Assembly (NCBI GenBank): GCA_001800495.1
Contig: MGVM01000055.1
Location: 345 to 10,319 of the forward strand
Source: Elusimicrobia bacterium RIFOXYB2_FULL_48_7
GTDB lineage: Bacteria > Elusimicrobiota > Endomicrobiia > CG1-02-37-114 > XYA2-FULL-39-19
Direction of reading: 5' to 3'
DNA length: 9,975 bases
Position numbers and translations under genes: made by a program
The notes under the pieces: generated by a model
What the model was told of the DNA's origin: nothing
What the model saw: only the letters and a program-made list of their open reading frames with translations
Databases searched by the model: none
Shown: one piece after another, positions 1 to 6,574 of the stretch
Layout: each line of letters starts with the position of its first letter
Numbering within the stretch: position 1 is the stretch's first letter

Positions 1-1
1 C

Positions 2-1606
2 AGCTACGTAAGGATGCGCGACCTCTCCGTGCTCAAACACGAAGGTTACGCTTATCCGGAAGTTTTTGACAACGTCGACCCATCTGTGATCAAGGGCGAG
101 GACAGGACGAACCTGGTGATAGTTTACCCGCACGGCAACACGACAGTGCCGGTCGCGCTGGAACAGGGCGGGAAGCTTTCCGAGAAGGAAGATATCAACC
201 TGTTTCTGACAGCGTTCCCCGAAATAACGTTTGAAGGCGGAAGGAAATTCCTGGAAATCCGCGACGGTTTCGGGTACGTATCAATTGAAGACTACAAAAA
301 ACTGCTGATAAACGACGGCATGAGCGAATCTGATGCCGCCCAGAAAGCAGGAACTTTTGACAAGAAAGGCGTGCTGGTGATGATCGGCTTCAACAAGCCG
401 ATGAGGACGCACGGGGTGTTCTTCCATTTCACCCACCCGATGCGCACGCTCATAGACGGCGTGAAAGTACCGCTGATCCAGCCGTTTGTCTGGGAAGCCG
501 CCACGCATTTGAAGTGCAAACTGCCGGATATGCTGAAAGGCAGCGGCACGCGCACGGCGCACCAGGCCAATTTCTACAAGCAGGGCATCGCCGCCGACCC
601 GGTTGAAACCAAGCGCAAGATAGAAAAACTGCTTGTTGAGTTCACGAAGAAGTGGGAAACAATTATCGCCAAGCCCGAAAAGGAATCAGGCGGAAGGAAC
701 GCGAAGATACTGCCGGTCAGGAAAGACGGCAAGATCGTGGCGAAGAACCTGAAGGAAATGACGGACCTGGTTTACGATATTTCGCTTATTGACAACGTGG
801 TGATACAGGAAGTCCTGAAATCGCACGTGAGAAGGATCTACACTTCGGAATTCATGGAAGACCTGGTTGACCGCTTCGCGAAGATCGGCGTTCCGGTTAT
901 TCTCGACAGGGACCCGAAGACGCCGCTGTTCTCCTACTTCCGCCAGATCGCAGTGCAGGGCTCAAAGGGCTACGACATTTCGCATAACATCACCGTCATC
1001 AGCACCCAGGGCGTGGCGAACGTCGGCCAGGGCGGCCTGCTTTACGAGTACACCGACAAGATCATCAACGAAAAGTACCGCGAGGACCTGCGCAGGGAGA
1101 TCACTGCCGCGGCGCTGAATTCCGTGAAAAGCCAGAAGGCCTATATCAAGGAAAATTGGAAAGCCGTGCTGGATGATTACCTGCAGAGCCACCCGGAATA
1201 TAAGGATTTCGACCTCTCCAGTCTGACCCCCGGCGACCTGCCCTACGAAATGGGCGACTACATGCCGGTTTTTCTGGTGGACGAAGACGACAACCTGGTA
1301 AGTGTTTACGACCGCGAGAAGGAAGAAATACTCCCGGCCAAAGGCAGGGTTTACGACAAGAACGGCAAGCTGATAACCACAGAAATGATACCGATGTTCG
1401 ATGAGAAAGGCAAACGTTTTGAACGCTTTGACAGGAACAGGCAGCCGGTCTCGCTGCTGGTTGTCTTCAAGATAGAACCCAATCCGGGCGCCGGGCTCTG
1501 GAGGCCGCACAACGACCAGCTTCCGGAAGACAGGAAAGGCGAAGGTGTCTACATTATCTTCAGCCGCCTGGGTGAAAGAGCCAAGGAATACAAAAAGACG
1601 ATATAA
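2..1606 (+). CDS. ATP-grasp superfamily ligase, 5' end outside window
   Basis: This is a large protein with an ATP-grasp-like core, expected to join a carboxylate to an amine or similar nucleophile using ATP. Numbering is from the ATG at 14. Residues 218-231 (AKPEKESGGRNAKI) look like the lysine strand and glycine-rich loop. QE at 265-266 fits the adenine/ribose-contacting strand. A conserved-looking Arg lies at 310, a QGVANVGQGG turn at 332-341, and EPNPGAG at 488-494 resembles the metal-binding end of the fold. About 215 residues precede the core, and a long insert (about 350-480) separates the N-containing turn from the C-terminal strand, so it is bigger than ordinary ATP-grasp enzymes. 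The frame stays open upstream to base 2 and the ATG at 14 has no spaced Shine-Dalgarno, so the true start probably lies before the window. The stop overlaps the next start (TAATG). Superfamily fairly secure; substrate unknown. Confidence 0.72.
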   Translation, partial: SYVRMRDLSVLKHEGYAYPEVFDNVDPSVIKGEDRTNLVIVYPHGNTTVPVALEQGGKLSEKEDINLFLTAFPEITFEGGRKFLEIRDGFGYVSIEDYKKLLINDGMSESDAAQKAGTFDKKGVLVMIGFNKPMRTHGVFFHFTHPMRTLIDGVKVPLIQPFVWEAATHLKCKLPDMLKGSGTRTAHQANFYKQGIAADPVETKRKIEKLLVEFTKKWETIIAKPEKESGGRNAKILPVRKDGKIVAKNLKEMTDLVYDISLIDNVVIQEVLKSHVRRIYTSEFMEDLVDRFAKIGVPVILDRDPKTPLFSYFRQIAVQGSKGYDISHNITVISTQGVANVGQGGLLYEYTDKIINEKYREDLRREITAAALNSVKSQKAYIKENWKAVLDDYLQSHPEYKDFDLSSLTPGDLPYEMGDYMPVFLVDEDDNLVSVYDREKEEILPAKGRVYDKNGKLITTEMIPMFDEKGKRFERFDRNRQPVSLLVVFKIEPNPGAGLWRPHNDQLPEDRKGEGVYIIFSRLGERAKEYKKTI

Positions 1607-2901
1607 TGAGTGTTCCGCAGGACATCAGTTATCTTGAACGCGCCGGGGAGGCGAAAGCAGAAAAACTCCTTCTCGGCGACAATGCCGATGAGCTTTTTGT
1701 GGAGCCGGCTCCGGTAACTGATGCCAGGTTTGAAAAAAACAGGAACTTCGGCTTGATTTTCGGCGCTGAAAGCATACTCATTCAGGACACGATCCTTGCT
1801 TTCCAGACAGACGAGATAACCAGCCGGCCATCCGGCGGGCCTGAGATCAACATCCTGGGAGTCCATTACAAATGGCTCACGGACGGCGGCCGCGCAAAGC
1901 GCGCGTTGATCGTTGACCTTGAAACGCTCATAGTAAAAGATGTTGTTTTCTCAGAGCCCGTTTCTCTCGATTTCACGCAAATATTGCACCTTCCTTCTTC
2001 CAACGAAAGACAGCTGCACGAAACCCTATCGCAAACCTTCTCAAAAATCAGCAAGATAACCCAGTTAAACAGTTACAGCGGCGTATCACAGCGCGCAGAT
2101 GACAAGATGCGCGCGTATGAACTGCTAAAGGCCGACGGTAAAACCGTCGTTCCCGCGACCATCCTTATAAAGAAGTCCGAAAAGCCTGAAAGTGTCCGCG
2201 GGGCAGTTAAAAAAATCGCTGGAAGCATTTCAGGTTCAATAGTTGTCCAGCCGAACACCGGGACCGAAGGAAAAAATGTCAGGAAGTTCGACGCTGCAGA
2301 AGCAGCAGCGGATTATATTCTCAAAAACATATTCCTGGATGACGATGCCCTCGTAAGAGAGGAGCGCGGTAACCTGTATTGCCTGGTGCCTGGCCAGGAA
2401 GATCGGGGCTACAGGAGAGTTGTCCTGCGAGTGAATGCGTGCTATAACGGTTCTGGTTTTTCTGCTGAGTCCTGGTACGCCCAAGTCGCAGGTGATGAAA
2501 AATCGTTCGTGACATCTCCCTCGTCGGGCGGCTCGGTGATGTACGTTGATAAAATAGCCGGCGGGTTCTATTACAAGACAGGACAAAAACAAGTAAAATC
2601 TGCAAAATTCGCGAAATTCGCGCTGGGCGCTGAAGAAATAAAGACAATCACGGATACAGTTGCTGAATGCGCGCTCGCCGTTAACGCCGGGCTTGACGAA
2701 AAGACATCGTTGAAAATGATGGGCATAGACATTATCCCTGAAATAAAGCTGGAAGCCGGGGAATTAAAACTTCTGCCGGTTGTCCTTGATATAAATCCCA
2801 GGCCGGCGGGGCTCGCGCGGCTGAGGGAAATCAGCGCCGCCGGGTCAAATCCCGCGCCAATGATATCCCACTCATTATTCACCTGGCTGAGGTCAAAATA
2901 A
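1606..2901 (+). CDS. Second ATP-grasp domain ligase
   Basis: A 431-residue soluble protein whose C-terminal two thirds read as an ATP-grasp fold. DKMRAYELL (166-174) starts the N-lobe, and VVQPNTGTEG (213-222) is the P-loop-like strand. REE (251-253) and YRRVVLRV (269-276) fit the nucleotide and Arg strands, and SPSSGGSV (304-311) the following turn. GIDII (373-377) leads to LDINPRPAG (394-402), the classic metal-binding motif with Asp395 and Asn397. Residues 1-160 form a separate N-terminal region I do not recognise. Unusually, the phosphate-binding Lys of the usual 'KP' is Gln215. The ATG at 1606 overlaps the upstream TAA by one base; the only SD-like AAGGA is about 18 bases upstream, so translation probably depends on re-initiation from gene 1. 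Two dissimilar ATP-grasp enzymes in tandem suggest two successive ligations or a heteromeric enzyme. Substrate unknown. Confidence 0.78.
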   Translation: MSVPQDISYLERAGEAKAEKLLLGDNADELFVEPAPVTDARFEKNRNFGLIFGAESILIQDTILAFQTDEITSRPSGGPEINILGVHYKWLTDGGRAKRALIVDLETLIVKDVVFSEPVSLDFTQILHLPSSNERQLHETLSQTFSKISKITQLNSYSGVSQRADDKMRAYELLKADGKTVVPATILIKKSEKPESVRGAVKKIAGSISGSIVVQPNTGTEGKNVRKFDAAEAAADYILKNIFLDDDALVREERGNLYCLVPGQEDRGYRRVVLRVNACYNGSGFSAESWYAQVAGDEKSFVTSPSSGGSVMYVDKIAGGFYYKTGQKQVKSAKFAKFALGAEEIKTITDTVAECALAVNAGLDEKTSLKMMGIDIIPEIKLEAGELKLLPVVLDINPRPAGLARLREISAAGSNPAPMISHSLFTWLRSK

Positions 2902-2903
2902 TT

Positions 2904-2936
2904 TGTCATCCCTGCGTGTAGTAAGCAGGGATCCAG
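2904..2936. repeat. Intergenic palindromic repeat (REP/MITE-like hairpin)
   Basis: A perfect 8-bp inverted repeat, ATCCCTGC at 2908-2915 and GCAGGGAT at 2925-2932, encloses a 9-base loop. The flanks (GTC before, CCAG after) match the well-known style of dispersed intergenic palindromes that read 'GTCAT(T/C)CC(C/T)GCG ... GC(A/G)GG(A/G)ATCCAG' in many bacterial genomes. There is no T-run after the right arm, so it is a poor intrinsic terminator. It lies between the second ATP-grasp gene and the kinase gene and could act on mRNA stability or simply be a mobile short repeat. Confidence 0.6.
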
Positions 2937-2951
2937 ATTAAAAGAGGTCCT

Positions 2952-4361
2952 ATGAAAACAGAAAGCAAAAAATCCTTCACAGTTAAAATCCCTTCCAGGA
3001 TAAACCTGAAAGGGGTTCACGTTGAGCACCGCGGCGGTTTCGTGAATTACATGGCGATAGACAAGTTCGCCACGATGAACGTGGAATCCAGGGAAGATGA
3101 CATAGTGGAAATTCGCAATAAAGACAGCGAAAAATTCCAGCCCCGTAGTTTCAGCATATCGCAGGAACTGCCCCGAGAAAAGCGCGGCAACTGGGTCGAA
3201 TACCTGGCAGGCGTCAAGCTTGAGCAGGGCGACTGGGTGAATTACGTCAAGGCGGGTGTGCTTATACTGCAGGACAGGTTCAAGGACAGGGAATTGAAGG
3301 GGATGAACATCATTTTTGAATCCAATATACCTATCCGGGCGGGATTGAGCTCGTCATCATCCCTGGTTGTCGGCTCTGCGCAGGCAGCCTGCGAGGTAAA
3401 CAACCTGCCGGTGTCAAAGGAAGAACTGGCGGAACTCTGCGGTAGGGGGGAATGGTACGTCGGCACCAGGGGCGGCGCGGGCGACCACGCGGCGATGATT
3501 TTCGGCAAGAAAGGCTATGTGATGCACATGCAGTTTTTCCCATTCAGGGTGGAATACGTGTTTTTCCCCGAGGACTACAAGGTGGTGATGTGCAATTCCT
3601 ACGTTGAGGCCTCAAAAGCAAAGGGGGCGAAAGACATATTCAACGAAAGGGTTGCCACTTACGGCATGGCGATGCTCTACATAAAGAAACTCTTCCCTGA
3701 AAAACAGGAAAAATTCCAGTACCTGCGCGATATCCTGCTGGAAGATGACCCATGGATTTACTCAATGCTCAAGAAACTGCCCGTCAAGATAAGCCGGGAC
3801 GAACTGCTCAAACAGCTTCTCGATGACAATGAAAAACTCAAAAAGCTTTTCCAGTCCCACGCCGATCCGAAAGACGGCTACCGGGTAAGGGATATCTGCT
3901 TGTTCGGCCTGTCTGAATGCAAGAGGGGCGAGCTCTTCATTGATCTGCTTAAAAGAAGGGACCCCATCGGAATGGGAAAATTCATGTACAAGTCCCATGA
4001 CGGCGACAGGGTTGCAAAGTTTGACGCGCAAGGGAACAAAAAGGCGTGGGACAATTCAGTTTCGGATGAACAGCTGGATAACCTTATAAAAACAGGGTCA
4101 CCCCTGTGGATGCAGTCCGGCGGTTACAGGTGCAGCTGCGAGGAACTGGATTTTATCGTCGACACGGCGAGTGTTGTTCCGGGTGTGATAGGCGCGGGGC
4201 TTACCGGCGCCGGCCTCGGCGGGTGCGTGCTTGTACTGGTGAAAGAACAAAACGTGAACGACCTTATAAAAACCCTGGAAGAGAAATACTACAAGCCGAA
4301 AGGCCTTCCCCTGGGCTGCGAGGTCTGCCAACCAGGGGACGGAGTCAGTTTATCAGTTTAA
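2952..4361 (+). CDS. GHMP sugar kinase, galactokinase family (uronokinase-like)
   Basis: A 469-residue kinase expected to phosphorylate a sugar or sugar acid at C1 with ATP in the cytoplasm. The three GHMP motifs are clear. Motif 1 is at 14-36 (PSRINLKGVHVEHRGG then FVNYMAI), the ATP loop IRAGLSSSSSLVVGSA at 128-143, and the C-terminal glycine motif GAGLTGAGLGGCVLVL at 414-429. Asp178 in GAGDHAAM aligns with the galactokinase catalytic base. In motif 1 the galactokinase GEHTDY is replaced by GVHVEH, so a Glu and an Asp that hold galactose are changed. From memory, plant galacturonokinase has GAHIDH at this place, so a uronic acid or related sugar is a reasonable guess. It is longer than bacterial GalK (about 380), with extra sequence around 246-345. 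An AGAGGT Shine-Dalgarno lies at 2943-2948, very close to the ATG. It follows the ATP-grasp genes by 50 bp and is probably in the same operon. Family sure; substrate open. Confidence 0.85.
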   Translation: MKTESKKSFTVKIPSRINLKGVHVEHRGGFVNYMAIDKFATMNVESREDDIVEIRNKDSEKFQPRSFSISQELPREKRGNWVEYLAGVKLEQGDWVNYVKAGVLILQDRFKDRELKGMNIIFESNIPIRAGLSSSSSLVVGSAQAACEVNNLPVSKEELAELCGRGEWYVGTRGGAGDHAAMIFGKKGYVMHMQFFPFRVEYVFFPEDYKVVMCNSYVEASKAKGAKDIFNERVATYGMAMLYIKKLFPEKQEKFQYLRDILLEDDPWIYSMLKKLPVKISRDELLKQLLDDNEKLKKLFQSHADPKDGYRVRDICLFGLSECKRGELFIDLLKRRDPIGMGKFMYKSHDGDRVAKFDAQGNKKAWDNSVSDEQLDNLIKTGSPLWMQSGGYRCSCEELDFIVDTASVVPGVIGAGLTGAGLGGCVLVLVKEQNVNDLIKTLEEKYYKPKGLPLGCEVCQPGDGVSLSV

Positions 4362-4374
4362 GGGTTAGCCCCCA

Positions 4375-4403
4375 TTGACATCATGAACCAGATATGGTAC
4401 ATT
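4375..4403 (+). promoter_or_regulatory. Sigma70-type promoter of the MNT/HEPN module
   Basis: A perfect -35 TTGACA (4375-4380) is followed by an exact 17-bp spacer and a -10 TACATT (4398-4403, four of six consensus bases). Transcription would start near 4410, about 40 bases before the MNT start codon. An AAAGGAA ribosome-binding site (4433-4439) precedes the ATG at 4449. The promoter starts 14 bp past the kinase stop and gives the downstream module its own expression. Confidence 0.65.
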
Positions 4404-4421
4404 TGAACCATAAGTGGGTCA
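4384..4421. promoter_or_regulatory. Tandem palindromic operator pair
   Basis: Two 18-bp near-palindromes of form 7-4-7 lie in tandem. Site 1 is TGAACCA-GATA-TGGTACA (4384-4401) and site 2 is TGAACCA-TAAG-TGGGTCA (4404-4421). Each arm pair has one mismatch, giving an idealised half-site TGAACCA. Their starts are exactly 20 bp apart, about two helical turns, and they share 14 of 19 aligned bases. Site 1 covers the spacer end and the -10 box; site 2 covers the probable transcription start. The geometry fits two repressor dimers on the same DNA face. The obvious candidate is the winged-helix MNT protein encoded immediately downstream. Confidence 0.6.
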
Positions 4422-4448
4422 TGTAACGTTCGAAAGGAAACAACTAAT

Positions 4449-5048
4449 ATGAAGTTCAATGCTTCTCTTATTGATTTAATCAATACTGAAACAAAAATCA
4501 AGTTATTTCGCCATTTTATGAAACATGAAGCCCCAATGAGCGAAAGGGAAATCGCTTCTGTGCTCAAAGTGCCTTATACAAATGTGAATAGGACTTTGAA
4601 AGAGTTTGCGCTATACAACATAGTGAACTTCGTTACAGTAGGAAAAGCCCACTTGTGGAAGTTAAACAAGAAGAGTTATGCGTTTGAGGTTTTAAGCAAA
4701 GTGATTCAAGATGTTTCCTTGAATGAAAGCCCCATAGAAAACCTCAAAAATGATATAAAAAAGAGCATCCCGGCAAAACTGATAATAAAGGCCGTGCTTT
4801 TTGGGTCGGTTGCAAAAGGCGAAGAAAGCGACAGCAGTGATATCGACCTTTTTTTACTGGTAAAAAATGTCGGTGATAAAGAAAAATTGGGTGAGATAGT
4901 AGGAACCCTCTCCGACAGATACCTTCAGCTTTATGGAAACAGGCTTTCAGCGTATATTTTGACAGAATCGGAGTTAAAGGAAAAGAAAAATCCGTCTCTT
5001 TTGCAGGAGATAGACAAAGGAATAAGTTTATATGACAATAAAGCATAA
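4449..5048 (+). CDS. Winged-helix/MNT nucleotidyltransferase (antitoxin-type)
   Basis: A 199-residue two-domain protein. Residues 12-72 look like a winged helix-turn-helix: a TKIKLFRHFM first helix, then SEREIASVLKVPYTNVNRTLKEF as the HTH, and a wing ending at HLWKLNK. Residues 108-175 form a minimal nucleotidyltransferase (MNT, DNA polymerase beta fold) with a complete GSx10DxD active site: Gly119-Ser120, Asp131 and Asp133. In characterised MNT/HEPN pairs the MNT protein neutralises the HEPN ribonuclease by adding AMP; that role is inferred here. The HTH fusion would also let it bind DNA, and twin palindromes sit in its promoter. Start chosen at ATG 4449 with an upstream AAAGGAA. It overlaps the HEPN gene by 17 bp. 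Domain calls are firm; the antitoxin role rests on pairing. Confidence 0.85.
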   Translation: MKFNASLIDLINTETKIKLFRHFMKHEAPMSEREIASVLKVPYTNVNRTLKEFALYNIVNFVTVGKAHLWKLNKKSYAFEVLSKVIQDVSLNESPIENLKNDIKKSIPAKLIIKAVLFGSVAKGEESDSSDIDLFLLVKNVGDKEKLGEIVGTLSDRYLQLYGNRLSAYILTESELKEKKNPSLLQEIDKGISLYDNKA

Positions 5049-5436
5049 AACCAGGGACGTACAAAAATCATTATACACGAACTATCTTAAAAGAGCCGAT
5101 GAGTGCCTGCATTCAGCCGAAACCTCATTGAAAAAAGAAGAATGGACCTCGGCGACAATAAACGCTATCCTCTCCGCCATTGCCGCGTGTGACGCTATGT
5201 GCGTGTTTTACCTGGGGAAACGCAGCGCGGGGGAGAACCACAACGAAGCTGTTCATTTATTCAAGACAATTAAGGATAGCGAAGAAATAACACTGAATGC
5301 CAGGCGGCTTACGCGCCTTCTGAGTATCAAAAACATGGCAGAATACGAAGAGCGCCTTGTCTACCGTTCAGAAGCAGAGAATGCCGTGAAGGACTGCGAA
5401 AGATTCAATGAATTCGTAAAAGACACCTTGAAATAA
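5032..5436 (+). CDS. HEPN domain protein (toxin-type partner of MNT)
   Basis: A 134-residue, mostly helical protein typical of HEPN domains. Helices span about 13-36, 38-60 and 85-132, with an Arg/His motif R64-SAGEN-H70 (Rx5H, inside the Rx4-6H range of HEPN nucleases). HEPN toxins of this type cut RNA and are silenced by the adjacent MNT enzyme. The residue two after the His is Glu72, not the Tyr that is AMPylated in the studied Rx4HxY toxins, so modification at that site seems impossible. An AAGGAA ribosome-binding site (5017-5022) stands 9 bases before ATG 5032, and the start lies inside the MNT gene, showing co-translation. The late helix (EYEERLVYRSEAENAVKDCE) is typical of the single-domain HEPN family. 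A non-toxic accessory HEPN is also possible. Confidence 0.8.
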   Translation: MTIKHKTRDVQKSLYTNYLKRADECLHSAETSLKKEEWTSATINAILSAIAACDAMCVFYLGKRSAGENHNEAVHLFKTIKDSEEITLNARRLTRLLSIKNMAEYEERLVYRSEAENAVKDCERFNEFVKDTLK

Positions 5437-5482
5437 TGAACTATTAGTTGTAGTTTAGCATTAGCTCTGCTAAAATAGTTCA
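5437..5482. repeat. Two-stem inverted repeat after the HEPN gene
   Basis: Immediately after the HEPN stop codon an outer 8-bp perfect stem, TGAACTAT (5437-5444) with ATAGTTCA (5475-5482), encloses an inner 7-bp perfect stem, TTTAGCA (5454-5460) with TGCTAAA (5468-5474), and a 7-base loop. A 9-base bulge sits on the left side only. No T-run follows, so it is not a standard intrinsic terminator. It may still mark the end of the module's transcript or be a recombination or protein-binding site. Confidence 0.5.
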
Positions 5483-5510
5483 GCCATATAATCGACCATA
5501 AGCGCATAAC

Positions 5511-5531
5511 ATATTACCTGTGGGGTAATAT
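5511..5531. repeat. 8-bp hairpin in the non-coding gap
   Basis: A perfect inverted repeat, ATATTACC (5511-5518) and GGTAATAT (5524-5531), with a 5-base loop TGTGG. It lies 66 bp before the start of the AT-rich metallopeptidase gene. No T-run follows on either strand. It could be an operator for that gene. The rest of the 5437-5596 gap holds no reading frame I would defend. A TATAAT at 5487-5492 has no matching -35 element. Confidence 0.45.
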
Positions 5532-5596
5532 ACTGCACACACTGGGTGGATAATACAAAGAAAGATCATAGTTAGATAATCAGGTACACAAAAATC

Positions 5597-6574
5597 ATGA
5601 AAAACATACAAATAGGTGTTTTTATTATAGGAATAATCATTAATTTATGTTTTGTAAGTACTGATACGTTCGCTGATAGTAAATCAGAGGTAAATTCAAA
5701 AGAATTAATCATCGTATTTAATGACTTATGTAAAATAGTTAAAGCTACAAATAATAGTGACAAATATGTTGAAAAACGCATTGATTTAGTCAATGATAAA
5801 ATCAATTCAAATGAATTATTGTTTATTATCGATAATAATCTGCCAAAAAGCATTTTTGGAGGAATTGAATTTAATGGAGCTAATAAAGGTTATATGAAAT
5901 CTTATGTAAAAGCCAATGAATTTGTTCTAGGAATGCACGAGAAACATCCTTCAATCGTTTATTCGGCAATAATGCATGAAATACAGCATGCCTACAATTA
6001 TTATACTGATCCAAATGAAATATTGAAAATAGATAACAATATTTTGGAAAGATATCTTTATGAAATGGATGCGTATTATACAGAAGCGAAATTTATTAGA
6101 GAATACATATCAAAAAAAGATTATAAAATGACAGGTTATGAGGATTGCTTGGTTGATAGTCTTGAGAGGGATAGTTTGTATTCATTTTCTGTTAGTTTTC
6201 TAGGAATTGATATGAAAACGGTCTATATGTTGTATGAGTTAAGGAATAAACCTGATAATCAAAAGAATGAGGAAATTATTATTGAGATTGGTAATGATAT
6301 AATCGACACATTGAAGTCGTATAATAAGTACGATGAATTCAAAAAGTACTCTACAATTGCAAGGGCTTATTCGTATTGTCTATATGTTCCGCAGGTCCTA
6401 TATGATATAAATTATTATACTAACGGCAATGACGATCCAGATAAATTCAAAATTGAAAATAGTTACCCTAAGATATTTAAAATAGTAAATAAAATTAATA
6501 AAACAATGATCCCGAATATCGATATGTTTAAAAAAATGAATAAAAAGATAATTGACCAATACAAAAATGAATAA
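5597..6574 (+). CDS. Exported putative zinc metallopeptidase (HExxH)
   Basis: A 325-residue protein with an N-terminal signal peptide (Lys at 2, hydrophobic 5-21, likely cut after Thr-Phe-Ala at 24-26), so it acts outside the inner membrane. Residues 122-135 contain HEIQH (127-131), the zincin HExxH motif with Glu128 as base. Twenty-five residues on, the helix YLYEMDAYYTEA (153-164) offers Glu156 as the third zinc ligand, with an Asp two residues later. That is a gluzincin-like layout such as is seen in several uncharacterised putative metallopeptidase families. The C-terminal 160 residues are helical and Lys/Tyr/Ile-rich, with no recognised domain. Base composition is very AT-rich, with one sampled 60-base line at 20% GC, unlike its neighbours. 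A weak AGG (5582-5584) lies 12 bases before the ATG. It overlaps the lipoprotein gene by 8 bp. Substrate unknown. Confidence 0.68.
   Translation: MKNIQIGVFIIGIIINLCFVSTDTFADSKSEVNSKELIIVFNDLCKIVKATNNSDKYVEKRIDLVNDKINSNELLFIIDNNLPKSIFGGIEFNGANKGYMKSYVKANEFVLGMHEKHPSIVYSAIMHEIQHAYNYYTDPNEILKIDNNILERYLYEMDAYYTEAKFIREYISKKDYKMTGYEDCLVDSLERDSLYSFSVSFLGIDMKTVYMLYELRNKPDNQKNEEIIIEIGNDIIDTLKSYNKYDEFKKYSTIARAYSYCLYVPQVLYDINYYTNGNDDPDKFKIENSYPKIFKIVNKINKTMIPNIDMFKKMNKKIIDQYKNE

Noticed and set aside
14..16. ATG at 14 as the true start of the first ATP-grasp gene
   Set aside because: The frame is open to the window edge and the AAGG lies directly against the ATG, too close to act as a ribosome-binding site.
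962..1510. Long minus-strand open frame of 182 codons inside the first ATP-grasp gene
   Set aside because: It is antisense to a well-supported coding frame, has no recognisable motif, and arises from GC-rich codon structure.
2908..2932. Hairpin as a rho-independent terminator between the ligase and kinase genes
   Set aside because: No T-run follows on the plus strand; the sequence after the stem is CCAGATTAAAAG.
4362..4374. GGGTTAGCCC after the kinase stop as a terminator
   Set aside because: The stem is only 3 bp and there is no T-run.
5487..5492. TATAAT before the metallopeptidase gene as a promoter
   Set aside because: No acceptable -35 hexamer is found 15-19 bp upstream, and AT-rich DNA gives such matches by chance.
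6552..6566. TTG at 6552 as the start of the TPR lipoprotein
   Set aside because: The ATG at 6567 gives a normal signal peptide with the lipobox Cys at 20; the extra five residues add nothing and the codon is a rarer start.
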